Assembly (NCBI GenBank): GCA_038316335.1
Contig: JBBQAM010000029.1
Location: 1 to 52,597 of the forward strand
Direction: 5' to 3'
DNA length: 52,597 bases
Source: JALHST01 sp038316335
GTDB taxonomy: Bacteria > Bacteroidota > Bacteroidia > Flavobacteriales > Flavobacteriaceae
Below the pieces are notes generated by a model that was given only the letters and a program-made list of their open reading frames with translations, made no database searches and had not been told where the DNA came from. The translations under genes and the position numbers were made by a program. This document shows, in pieces, positions 18,161 through 27,087 of this stretch; positions within the stretch are counted from its first letter, which is position 1, and each line of letters opens with the position of its first letter.

Positions 18161-18829
18161 TTAAGACATAAATTTTGTTTCATCCCATTCACTTCCTAGT
18201 GGAAATAGCCGTTCCTTTCGCTTCCGCATTTCATTTGCGACATCGGCACTCGTACCCCCTTGTTCTTCCAATCGGGCAATAATGTTCAGATAACTAGTTT
18301 CATTTCTATTCTGGCTCAGTTTAAACACATTTTGTAGTGCTTCAACCTCGATTTCAAAACCTACAATAGCCGGAAGCATTTTTTTATGGTACGTGCTTGG
18401 TAGGTTTTCGAAAAGGGTCGGTGAGGACCTATTATTATTTTCAAATCGCAGCGTAAGCTTTTTCATGAAAGCTATCAGAAATTCTTCAGGCATAAAGCGC
18501 ATGGTTCCTTTGGCATGAACACTCATATAATTCCATGTCGAACCCATTTGTTGATTGGTATACCACGTTGCACTGACATAGGCATGGGGTCCTGTAAACA
18601 CCGTTAATGCTTGTGGGTTTTCAAGGAATGCCTTATGATGGTCGGTATTTCGCATAAGGTGCCCTTGCAAAAAAAGGGAGTCTTGGCGTTCCTCTATTAA
18701 AATGGGAATTTGTGTAGCGACCTGATTGCCCGCCAGCGTACTGCCAGTAAGAAAGGCAAACGGGTAATCGTTCATAAACTGCAGCAAGATTTGTCGGTCT
18801 TCTTCCTTAAAGTATGAAAAGTTGTACAT
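18161..18829 (-). CDS. PaiB-like FMN-binding protein
   Basis: This 222-residue protein has the PaiB order: an N-terminal helix region (DRQILLQFMNDYPFAFL), a split-barrel flavin-binding region with HLMRNTDHH, FTGPHAYVSATWY and the Trp-Asn-Tyr motif TWNYMSVHAKG, then a C-terminal helix with RLEEQGG. In Bacillus, PaiB is described as a negative regulator of sporulation and protease genes, but most homologues are uncharacterised FMN-binding split-barrel proteins. It lies just downstream of a truncated DUF6090 gene (15 bases) and just upstream of a cupin gene, both on the same strand. Confidence 0.88.
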   Translation of the reverse strand: MYNFSYFKEEDRQILLQFMNDYPFAFLTGSTLAGNQVATQIPILIEERQDSLFLQGHLMRNTDHHKAFLENPQALTVFTGPHAYVSATWYTNQQMGSTWNYMSVHAKGTMRFMPEEFLIAFMKKLTLRFENNNRSSPTLFENLPSTYHKKMLPAIVGFEIEVEALQNVFKLSQNRNETSYLNIIARLEEQGGTSADVANEMRKRKERLFPLGSEWDETKFMS

Positions 18830-18844
18830 AATGCGATGCTATTT

Positions 18845-19096
18845 TTATTGCGCTTGTAAAATATCATAATTGTAATCAAGATTTAGGATGTCTTTTTTAA
18901 GGTCGATTTTGATATTCTTCAAATACTTGATTTCCCTAGTTTTATCGATTCTTTGGGTGTTTGAATTGTTGATTTGAAGAGCGATTAAAATCCCGATTAC
19001 CACTAGGATGATTTCCCCAATCGCATACTTTAAATACGTTCCAGTCTTTCCTTCGGAAAGCAACTTTCGACGAATTTTTCTATAGAATTTTATCAT
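18845..19096 (-). pseudogene. Truncated DUF6090-type membrane protein
   Basis: This 83-residue frame has the family N-terminal block (GTYLKYAIGEIILVVIGI, then LIALQINN), but it stops after NYDILQAQ. Full members have about 245-270 residues. The normally conserved Trp in the INNWN motif is a Ser here (INNSNT). The PaiB gene starts 15 bases after the stop, so the C-terminal two thirds have probably been deleted. It could still be translated as a short one-helix membrane protein. The loss is inferred by comparison with the other three copies in this window. Confidence 0.75.
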
Positions 19097-19190
19097 TGAT
19101 TAATTGGTTGGTCCGGATAGCTATCGGGATGAAGCACAACGGTTTTGTATATGAGCCGTTTTAGTGGCTTAAATACGTCGTTATTATTTG

Positions 19191-20723
19191 TTATTCCAAT
19201 CTGATTAACATTTGCTGAATTTCTTTTAAAATTTGCTTATCCGAATAATTGGCACAATGCCCTTTCATAGGCGTAAACTCAATCTGAGCATCAGATTTTG
19301 GGTTTTTAGTATTTTTTAGGAATTCATCAAAATCCCGCATTGAATTATTCAAATAAAAGTTATCCATATCACCCATCCAAACATGAATTTTTCCTTTAAT
19401 TTTTGGTCCAAGCTCAGGCCAATTAGAAGAAGTATACAGGAGTAGATCATATTTCTTCCAATGCTCGGCAACATCTTTGTTTATTGTGCCAATTACAGGA
19501 TTAAAAATTGGTTTTGGGAGTCCATCTTCCCCTTTAGGGCTATATAAGGCATTCCAAGCCCCCCATTGCCCTCCAGAAGTTACGTAGGTATTGGATGCCC
19601 CAAGAACATTTTCTTCTGTAATTTCTTGTTGTATAGAAAATATTGGTTCTCCATATATATCCCTCATGCTCGGTCTTAAATATGCGTGTTTATTATAAAA
19701 GGCATTATCATTTTCATAAATATCGACCAATTGCATTTTTTTAAAACTCACTGGATCTGGACTATATGACCAGCATCCGTTGAATGTGTCTGGGTAATAA
19801 AGTTGTAAAGCAAGAGACACCCAACCACCGGTAGAACAGCCATCTACAAAACGAGTTTTAGAAGATCCATTAATTCTATATTTTTTTTCTATTTCTGGGA
19901 TAAACTCATTAATTAAAGCCTCTCCATAAGGACCGCTATTTTCTGAATCAAGTTGATAGCAATCGCCAAAAGGCCCCTCTCCATCAAGAAATACAGTGAT
20001 TATTTGTGGTGCTTCCGCCGAAGTCCACCAAGACATAAATTCTTCATTTTCAACCAGGGAATTTATTCTTGTATACCGACTTCCATAACCACCTACATTG
20101 TATCGAACAGGATACTTCGTATCGGGGTTACTGTTATAGCCAGAAGGTAATAATACCGAAGCTTTAACACTCATAGATTTGCCCCACCATTTGGACAACA
20201 CCTGACTTTGCATTTTGAAGAATTTAACCAGCACATGGTCTTCTATTTCTCTTTGGGGAATTGCTTTTGAGAAGGTTAATTCAATTTTTTGTGATTCTTG
20301 TGTATTCACCTTTACAGGCTCACTATAAAGATTACCTGGAGAATCACTTTGTGATTCAGAATCCCTGTTTTGATCCCAAACGGCCTGTATATAATAAACT
20401 CCATGAGGAACAGCATTAAAACCCCATTCAGAAGTTTTTACCCAATCATTGCTGCCATCTAAAACCTTGTTGTGGTTCTTATCCCAATTTTTTATGTTCT
20501 CCCCAAAGGTAAATCCCTTGCCATTAAAAACCGAGACGTATCTAGGCTCAAATTCTTCTGTTTCTGAGACATAAATAAGCAATCTTCCATCGGACTTAAA
20601 GGAAGCTTTAAGGTTTTCATTTACAGAAATGGTAAAGGCTAATTTTGAAGATTCCTGCTGTGCAGCTGCTGTATAATCGGTAATGACAAGAAATGACAAC
20701 ATGAGAAAATATTTTATATTCAT
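19191..20723 (-). CDS. Secreted esterase of the enterochelin-esterase-like (PF00756) family
   Basis: This 510-residue protein starts with a signal peptide (MNIKYFLMLSFLVITDYTAAA). An N-terminal beta-rich region of about 150 residues follows, then an alpha/beta-hydrolase domain. The nucleophile elbow is GCSTGGW (near residue 295), inside FVDGCSTGGWVSLALQLYYP. A likely late Asp is in GDMDNFYLNN and the late His in MKGHCANYS. The family includes feruloyl and other esterases and S-formylglutathione hydrolase. A shorter relative is at 50437-51468. The substrate is unknown, perhaps a carbohydrate ester. Confidence 0.83.
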   Translation of the reverse strand: MNIKYFLMLSFLVITDYTAAAQQESSKLAFTISVNENLKASFKSDGRLLIYVSETEEFEPRYVSVFNGKGFTFGENIKNWDKNHNKVLDGSNDWVKTSEWGFNAVPHGVYYIQAVWDQNRDSESQSDSPGNLYSEPVKVNTQESQKIELTFSKAIPQREIEDHVLVKFFKMQSQVLSKWWGKSMSVKASVLLPSGYNSNPDTKYPVRYNVGGYGSRYTRINSLVENEEFMSWWTSAEAPQIITVFLDGEGPFGDCYQLDSENSGPYGEALINEFIPEIEKKYRINGSSKTRFVDGCSTGGWVSLALQLYYPDTFNGCWSYSPDPVSFKKMQLVDIYENDNAFYNKHAYLRPSMRDIYGEPIFSIQQEITEENVLGASNTYVTSGGQWGAWNALYSPKGEDGLPKPIFNPVIGTINKDVAEHWKKYDLLLYTSSNWPELGPKIKGKIHVWMGDMDNFYLNNSMRDFDEFLKNTKNPKSDAQIEFTPMKGHCANYSDKQILKEIQQMLIRLE

Positions 20724-21537
20724 CTGATTTGTTTTTTAATAAATGGTAACAATGTGATTTAGTTATTTACAATAAATCTTTATAGCTGCTAAAGTAACAA
20801 ATCATTGCTCATCCTGAATGATCTATTCGCCTCGTCTTAGTATCTGGTGTTTGTCTTACTTTGACCACGCCCTAAAACCGCTATTTTCTTCCCGGGACGA
20901 TTTTAAACGCGAATTTTATATACAAACATGGGGTGTTCATTTCCCCAGGGAATCTTTTAGAGATACATGACTTCTTTATAGGGTAAGATGTTCTAAGCGA
21001 AATAACTTTTAAGGAAGTTGCCATAGTCTTTTTTGAACGGCTATAGTAAACAAAATCCTATTTGACCACAAGTAATCCCGCACATACAACAAATGTAGGA
21101 AAATACGCAAATAAAAAGTAGTTCTATACGTTAATCAGTGATTCGTGCCCTTAATCTAACAAAGACATCTAAATAAAATGAAAAGATCCAATTGCCTTTT
21201 GTCCCTCCCATAAATATGGATCAAAAGCCTATAAAATCAACAGATTTAAGAATTTCAACTAACAACTCATTTAATCACGACCGTTTTACGTGTTCACTTT
21301 TTCAAACCAATCTATGACCCTTGAGACCACGCTCCCAAAAAGACAAGGAACCATAGCCATTTTCTACTCCGCAATTTCCCATACCCAAATAGAAAATGGC
21401 ACCTGATTGCATTCCTTACTTGGGGGCCGTTTTCAGCCATCCAAACCAATGCAAAATTCTCAATATAGAATTTCAAGGCATCTCAAGATTCGATGCAAAC
21501 TATTAATTCGAACAATCAATACAAAAATCAATAACCA
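20724..21537. other. Long intergenic region without a supported gene
   Basis: These 814 bases lie between the divergent esterase and T9SS surface-protein genes, so both promoters should be here. I found no coding frame with known family features, no RNA gene and no strong hairpin. Confidence 0.5.
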
Positions 21538-24060
21538 ATGCGTAAACATGTATTTACCACTGATGGTATAAAACGAAATACAAAAACTTGGAGGGGATTC
21601 GATAGCTGCAACCAACGGAATTCACAGTATCCTTCTCTAATAAAGAAATTCTTAAGCGTAACCGTACTGCTTCTTTCGATGCTGATGACAAACGCCCAGA
21701 CGAATCTGGAAGCCATCACCTATGGTTCCGGAAAGTTCGTGGCCATCGCTTCGAACGGGGAACTATTAAGTTCTTCCGATGGGATCACCTGGACTTCGGT
21801 TGCAGCTCCATCCGGCAACTGGCAGGATATTATTTATGAAAATAACCTCTATGTAGTCGTTGGATCCAATAGTGCGATGACCTCCCCGGATGGCGAAACT
21901 TGGACAGTTCAGACCGTTCCTTCAGGTGGCTGGGTGGCCGTTGTAAGCAATGGCAGTTTATTTATCGCATCGTCCACTGGCGGCAATTATGTGATGACCT
22001 CCCCGGATGGAATTACTTGGACCGCAAGAACTCCGGCCTATCCATGGCCCCATAACGATTTAGCGTACGGTTCGATTTCCGGTGTTGATCGATTCGTAGC
22101 GGTTTGTCAGCTGGGCCGTGGCTGGATAGCTTCAGATCCAACTGGGACCTGGTCACAAATCAATCCTGGCGCAATCGTAGATATACGGGCAATTACCTTT
22201 GGAAACGGGAAATTTGTATGGCTACAATGGGGAGGAAGCGGAACGGTCTATGCCGGGGTTTCTACCAATGGCACCAACTTTACGCCCTATGCCACTGGGG
22301 TGGTCAATCAGTGGAACTCCTTGGTATATGGCAATAATACCTATGTGGCCGTCGCATCGGGCGGTAGTAATATGCGGGCCGCATATTCGGCGAACGGGCA
22401 AACCTGGACCTATGGAACCGGGGTGGAAGCAAATTCTTGGCAAAGTGTGGCATTTGGTAATAGTACCTTCGTCGCCGTAGCCAATACGGGCACCAACAGA
22501 ATTATGTATTCCACTGATGGAATTCAATGGAATCATGATGTGGTCTTGCCCCCGGTAATTGTAGCCCCTACGATAACATCTTTTTCTCCCATCAATACCA
22601 TCTCGGGAGAGCAAGTGGTCATTACCGGCACCGATCTAGAAAACAGTACAGAAATACAGATAGGAGGGTTAACCGCTGATTCCTTCACCATCGACAGTCC
22701 GACCCAAATAACAGCGGTAGTTCCCGTAAATGCGGTCTCAGGCAGTATTTCTGTTACCAACGGCACGGGCTCAGGTAGTTTATCGGGATTCGTAATTAAC
22801 TCGTCTCCGGCAGACATTGCGCTTTCGGCGGATCTAATTCTTGAAAATAACATCTTGAATCAAGTAATTGGGTCCTTATCAACTACAGATATCGATGTCA
22901 TGGACACCCATTCATATCGTTTGGTTACCGGAGTTGGGGATACGAATAACACTGATTTCACCATTACTGGAACCGATCTACTGGCCAACGCGGTTTTTGA
23001 TTTTGAAACCAATAGTGATTATTCAATTCGGGTGGAAACCCAGGATAATTTTGGACAAGCATTCGAAAAGACGTTGGTGATCACCGTCACAAATGCAAAC
23101 GAACGTCCGACCGATATCACCTTGTCGAACAGTACTATTTTAGAAAACAGTGCCATAGGTACGGTAATCGGTAGTTTGAGTACGATAGATCAGGATGCGG
23201 GGGATACCTACACCTACAGCCTTGTTGTGGGCGATGGCAGTAATGATGCCGACAATGCCAGCGTAAACATCAATGGCACGGATCTGAAAATCGCGCTGAT
23301 CCCGGATTATGAAACCCAGAGCAGTTATAAGATCTATTTAAACGTGAATGATGGGGCCAACGAGTATCAAAAAGCATTCGTCGTTACTGTTGGCGATATC
23401 AATGAAGATTTGGATGGTGATGGAATATCCGATGATTTGGATCAATGCCCCGATACAGCAAGCGGCGAGACTGTGGACTCAAATGGCTGTGCGCCTTCTC
23501 AATATGATGCCGATAGTGACGGGGTGCCGGATTATGAAGATGCCTTCCCCAACGACCCGATTGAATCAGTCGATACAGACGGAGACGGTATTGGGGATAC
23601 CATGGATACGGATGATGACAATGATGGGTATTCAGACGAACTTGAACTTGCAGAAGGAACAGATTCGAAGGATGCAAATGCGTTTCCCTTAGATTCCGAT
23701 GGGGATGGCATACCAGACAGCATCGATCCAGACGATGATAACGATGGCACACTCGATTCAGAGGATTTCTTCCCTACGAATGCGAGCCCTGGTTTGATAG
23801 CGGCCGAGGCCTTTACCCCAAATGGGGACGGGGTCAACGACTATTGGGTGATACCCGGGATCGAAAGCTATCCCAATTCAGTAGTAACCGTTTATAATCG
23901 CTCGGGACATGAAGTATTCATGGCGAAAGGGTATCGAAACGATTGGAATGCGGCCTATAAATCGAATGCAAGCAAGTTGCCGCCGGGATCCTACTTATAT
24001 ATTATTGACTTGGGCAATGGATCTCAGCCGATCAAAGGGTGGATATTCATTAATTACTAA
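21538..24060 (+). CDS. T9SS-exported multidomain surface protein (beta-propeller, TIG, cadherin-like, TSP3, gliding-type C-terminal domain)
   Basis: The 840-residue protein has an unusually long N-terminal lead before its signal hydrophobic core (about residues 37-53). A propeller-like region (about 55-340) follows, with repeated SPDGxTW-type blades. Next come one IPT/TIG-like domain (PTITSFSPINTISGEQVVITG, about 345-425), two cadherin-like repeats (about 425-620, each with ALSADLILEN/ TLSNSTILEN starts), and a calcium-binding thrombospondin-type-3 region rich in DxDGDG (about 620-750). The last 85 residues match the gliding-motility-associated C-terminal domain (FTPNGDGVNDYWVIPG ... GWIFINY), a T9SS type B sorting signal. 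It should be displayed on the cell surface. The PorP/SprF gene follows by 33 bp. Confidence 0.88.
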   Translation: MRKHVFTTDGIKRNTKTWRGFDSCNQRNSQYPSLIKKFLSVTVLLLSMLMTNAQTNLEAITYGSGKFVAIASNGELLSSSDGITWTSVAAPSGNWQDIIYENNLYVVVGSNSAMTSPDGETWTVQTVPSGGWVAVVSNGSLFIASSTGGNYVMTSPDGITWTARTPAYPWPHNDLAYGSISGVDRFVAVCQLGRGWIASDPTGTWSQINPGAIVDIRAITFGNGKFVWLQWGGSGTVYAGVSTNGTNFTPYATGVVNQWNSLVYGNNTYVAVASGGSNMRAAYSANGQTWTYGTGVEANSWQSVAFGNSTFVAVANTGTNRIMYSTDGIQWNHDVVLPPVIVAPTITSFSPINTISGEQVVITGTDLENSTEIQIGGLTADSFTIDSPTQITAVVPVNAVSGSISVTNGTGSGSLSGFVINSSPADIALSADLILENNILNQVIGSLSTTDIDVMDTHSYRLVTGVGDTNNTDFTITGTDLLANAVFDFETNSDYSIRVETQDNFGQAFEKTLVITVTNANERPTDITLSNSTILENSAIGTVIGSLSTIDQDAGDTYTYSLVVGDGSNDADNASVNINGTDLKIALIPDYETQSSYKIYLNVNDGANEYQKAFVVTVGDINEDLDGDGISDDLDQCPDTASGETVDSNGCAPSQYDADSDGVPDYEDAFPNDPIESVDTDGDGIGDTMDTDDDNDGYSDELELAEGTDSKDANAFPLDSDGDGIPDSIDPDDDNDGTLDSEDFFPTNASPGLIAAEAFTPNGDGVNDYWVIPGIESYPNSVVTVYNRSGHEVFMAKGYRNDWNAAYKSNASKLPPGSYLYIIDLGNGSQPIKGWIFINY

Positions 24061-24093
24061 CCAAAAAATTTATCACACCATAAAAAATAACAG

Positions 24094-24981
24094 ATGAAAC
24101 TAAGCTATATATATTCAATGCTAATCGCCCTATTGACACTAGGGGCGGCACGTGCCCAACAAGACCCGAGATATACCTTTTACAGGTACAACATGAACTT
24201 GATAAACCCTGCGTACGCAGGGGCCGGAGAACACACCGAAGTAGGTCTGGATGTACGAAGCCAATGGGCCAACGTACAAGGAGCACCCGAGACCCAGAGT
24301 ATATTCTTTGGTACGCCCTTGGGAAAAGGGGTAGGTCTTGGTTTATCGATCATCAATGATAAAACGTTTATCGAGAGCCAGGTTTGGCTTGCGCTTGATT
24401 TGTCATATCGCCTAAAATTAAGTCAGGGCACCGATCTTTTCTTCGGAATAAAGGCCGGGGTAAACTCCTATAATGCCAATACCGACGGACTCATCACTTA
24501 TGGCATTCAATCAGATGCCAGTTTAATGAATATAGACGGAAGCTTTAACCCCAATATAGGAACGGGTATCTATCTAAAAAGCCATGCCTTTTTTGCTTCT
24601 CTGTCGGTTCCCAAGATCTTAAGTCCCGACCGATTGGAAGACAAAAACGGACTAGCAAAGCTCGGAAAAGACAAGGTGCATGTATATGCCGCAGCAGGTT
24701 ACGATTTTGTGATTTCAAGCACCTTTGTTTTTAAGCCCTCGATCATCTTACGGTATGTTGATGCGGCTCCGCTTTCGGTTGAACTAACGGCGGCAATAAC
24801 TCTGGGGGAGCGTTTCGAAGTTGGCACCGCCTACCGATTGGATGAGAGTGCCAGTGGCTTTTTTATTTTCAAGATAAGCAATTGGCTTAATCTAGGGTAT
24901 GCCTATGAGTCGGCTTTCGAAAAGCCGGTGTCTAATTTGTCAAACGGCACACACGAAATACTCTTTAACCTCAAACTATAA
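24094..24981 (+). CDS. PorP/SprF family outer-membrane protein
   Basis: This 295-residue protein has a signal peptide (MKLSYIYSMLIALLTLGAARA) and the family start QQDPRYTFYRYNMNLINPAYAG, followed by alternating beta strands of an outer-membrane barrel. PorP/SprF proteins are encoded beside T9SS type B substrates and are needed for their display. Here it follows such a substrate gene by 33 bp, so they form one operon. Length is normal for the family. Confidence 0.92.
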   Translation: MKLSYIYSMLIALLTLGAARAQQDPRYTFYRYNMNLINPAYAGAGEHTEVGLDVRSQWANVQGAPETQSIFFGTPLGKGVGLGLSIINDKTFIESQVWLALDLSYRLKLSQGTDLFFGIKAGVNSYNANTDGLITYGIQSDASLMNIDGSFNPNIGTGIYLKSHAFFASLSVPKILSPDRLEDKNGLAKLGKDKVHVYAAAGYDFVISSTFVFKPSIILRYVDAAPLSVELTAAITLGERFEVGTAYRLDESASGFFIFKISNWLNLGYAYESAFEKPVSNLSNGTHEILFNLKL

Positions 24982-25127
24982 ATACTGATATGCCGTTAAA
25001 CCACTTTTCAAAATGGGGAGATGGATGGTTTGCCGAACGACCTGTTTACAATAGCCAGGCGATTACAATCGGGACCGATCATTGTTTTCGGTCTGAAACC
25101 ATGCCATTGCCTAAAGTTAACAATTTT

Positions 25128-25157
25128 AAGATATGAAAACCCTTCCTTTCATATCTT
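25128..25157. terminator. Hairpin between convergent genes
   Basis: A perfect 11-bp inverted repeat, AAGATATGAAA (25128-25138) and TTTCATATCTT (25147-25157), with an 8-base loop lies between the ends of the PorP/SprF and symporter genes. It has an A+T-rich stem and no strong T tract, so it is only a possible bidirectional terminator. Confidence 0.4.
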
Positions 25158-25277
25158 GAGTAGATAAACAGTGAGGAGGAGGTTATAATGAATCAGAGAT
25201 CGCTCCATTTTGGAGCCTATTAAAGTAACAAAATAATAAAAAGAACAGCTTCGGATAACTATTTGAAACGTATTTTA

Positions 25278-26654
25278 TCAGCTACTGTCAGGCCGTAAAA
25301 AACTACCGAAAACCAGTCCCAAGCAACTACTTATGGTTCCATATATTGTCGGGTCGATGTGTGTTTCAAAAGAGTCGCAAAAAAACCAAACAAGGCCGCC
25401 CGCAAAAATGGACGTCCATGCACCAAAAACCGATGCTTTTTTCCAAAAGAGCCCAAAGGTAAGTGGTGCGAAGAGGCAGACCATGAGCAAGACCGTTGAT
25501 GCCACGACCAAACCATGGATGTTGGCATCATTAAAGGCCAAAAAGCAACAAATAAGTGCCACCAAGATTACACTCATTCTTGTATAGAACAGTAAGTTTT
25601 TATCAGAAATAGCCGGCACATAGCGCTTTAAAAAGTTTTCCCCGATGATAGTGGCCGGTGAAAGCATGGCCCCACTCGATGTGCTCAGTATTGCTGAAAT
25701 AAGGGCGCCAAAAAAAAGCATTTGCACGGGGACACTGGCATATTGGGTAACCATATTCGGAATCAGGTTTTGTCCGTTATCATCACCCATCAACTCAGGG
25801 TGTAGATAGGCGGCGCCAAGTCCGATTATGAGCGGTATGGTGGTAATGACAAACAGCAATATGGCGCTAAGAACGACCCCTTGCACCCCGGCGTTCGCCG
25901 ATTTCGCGGAAAATACACGTTGGTAGATTTCCTGGGCCGGGATGGCCCCAAGTCCGAAGGCCATCCACATGGCCAAATAATCGGTCCAATTATAAAACCC
26001 GTTTTCCGGAAAAAAATTAAAAAAGGTTTCCGGTTTGTTGGCGAAAAGCGGTTCGATTCCGCCCGTTTTAATCAGAATGGTTACCAACACGATTAACAAT
26101 CCGATTACGATAAGAATACTCTGCAGTAAGTCGGTCAGGCTCACCGCCCACATACCACCAATATACGTATAGATGACAACGATTGCCGCACCCAAAATTA
26201 TTCCGCTTGTAATGGAAGTGCCGATTACCGACGCGAATAGGTAGGCCAAGGCTACGAATTGGGCGGCGATCCAAAAGAAATAGGTAATAACTATAATGAT
26301 CGAAGTGGCTATTTCAAGCGACTTATTATAGCGTAGCTTAAAAAAATCGCCCAACGTAATGATGTTCATCTTATAAAGACGGCGGGCATAAAAAAATGCC
26401 ACCAGACCTAGACAAAGCATATTGCCGAATTGATCGGTAATAATGCCCATAATACCTCTTTCTACAAATTGGCCAGGTACGCCCATAATCATTTCAGGTC
26501 CAAACCAAGTGGCAAAGATGGTGACACCTACCAAGGCCATTGGCAGGCTCTTTCCGGCTAGGGTAAAGTCGTTGGTTGTTTTTATTCTTTTGGATGCCCA
26601 AAAACCGATGGCAAGTGTTATTGCTATATAGACAAATATGGAAACAGTTAACAA
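25278..26654 (-). CDS. Sodium:solute symporter (SSS/SLC5) family
   Basis: This 458-residue protein has about twelve to thirteen transmembrane helices. Family landmarks are FWASKRIKTTNDFTLAGKSLP after the first helix and GAIPAQEIYQRVFSAKSAN in the middle, where RVFSAKS is the SSS signature. GALISAILSTSSGAMLSPATII carries the Na+-site serines. It should couple sodium entry to uptake of a small solute, but the substrate cannot be predicted. The start is a TTG at 26654; an in-frame stop lies upstream, with no ATG between. It is convergent with the T9SS pair. Confidence 0.9.
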   Translation of the reverse strand: MLTVSIFVYIAITLAIGFWASKRIKTTNDFTLAGKSLPMALVGVTIFATWFGPEMIMGVPGQFVERGIMGIITDQFGNMLCLGLVAFFYARRLYKMNIITLGDFFKLRYNKSLEIATSIIIVITYFFWIAAQFVALAYLFASVIGTSITSGIILGAAIVVIYTYIGGMWAVSLTDLLQSILIVIGLLIVLVTILIKTGGIEPLFANKPETFFNFFPENGFYNWTDYLAMWMAFGLGAIPAQEIYQRVFSAKSANAGVQGVVLSAILLFVITTIPLIIGLGAAYLHPELMGDDNGQNLIPNMVTQYASVPVQMLFFGALISAILSTSSGAMLSPATIIGENFLKRYVPAISDKNLLFYTRMSVILVALICCFLAFNDANIHGLVVASTVLLMVCLFAPLTFGLFWKKASVFGAWTSIFAGGLVWFFCDSFETHIDPTIYGTISSCLGLVFGSFLRPDSS

Positions 26655-27087
26655 ATCAGGTTGCTTTGAAGGGCCATAAAATAGTTTTCAATTCGGTGTA
26701 GGCTGATTTGTTTGCGGCGGTTTCCCATACGTTATTTTCTAATTACAGATGCTAATTGGTGCTGCGGTGCTTTCCAGGGCGTAAATTATTTTACAATCGT
26801 CGGTGTCTTTCCTAAAAATCAATGTGCCGACCAATATTTGAATGTTTTTAACCACGCGCTTCATGAAGCCAGATGAGACCTAACTTTGAACCGGCTTTTA
26901 AAAATAGTGAATTTATTGCGTACCGTTCAATATCAAGGGAATCTCCTCTTTCGAGCATTATGAAGAGTTGAAGTAAGGCAAAAATAAAAATGAGATGAAT
27001 GGATTTCTATTAGACTTGCCTGTTGAGGAATTCGCATGTGGGCTTTCATTAAAATGGCATACGATAAAGCGGTGTATTTGCAGCTCC
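26655..27087. other. Intergenic region without a supported gene
   Basis: These 433 bases separate the symporter start from the end of the serine hydrolase gene. No gene, RNA or clear regulatory element was recognised. Confidence 0.45.

Noticed and set aside
22222..22614. A 130-codon minus-strand frame rich in Gly and Ile.
   Set aside because: It lies opposite the propeller repeats of the surface protein and shows only the mirrored repeat composition.
23399..23837. Long minus-strand frames rich in Ser, Pro and His opposite the TSP3 region.
   Set aside because: They are shadows of the repetitive DxDGDG codons of the T9SS surface protein and have no independent support.
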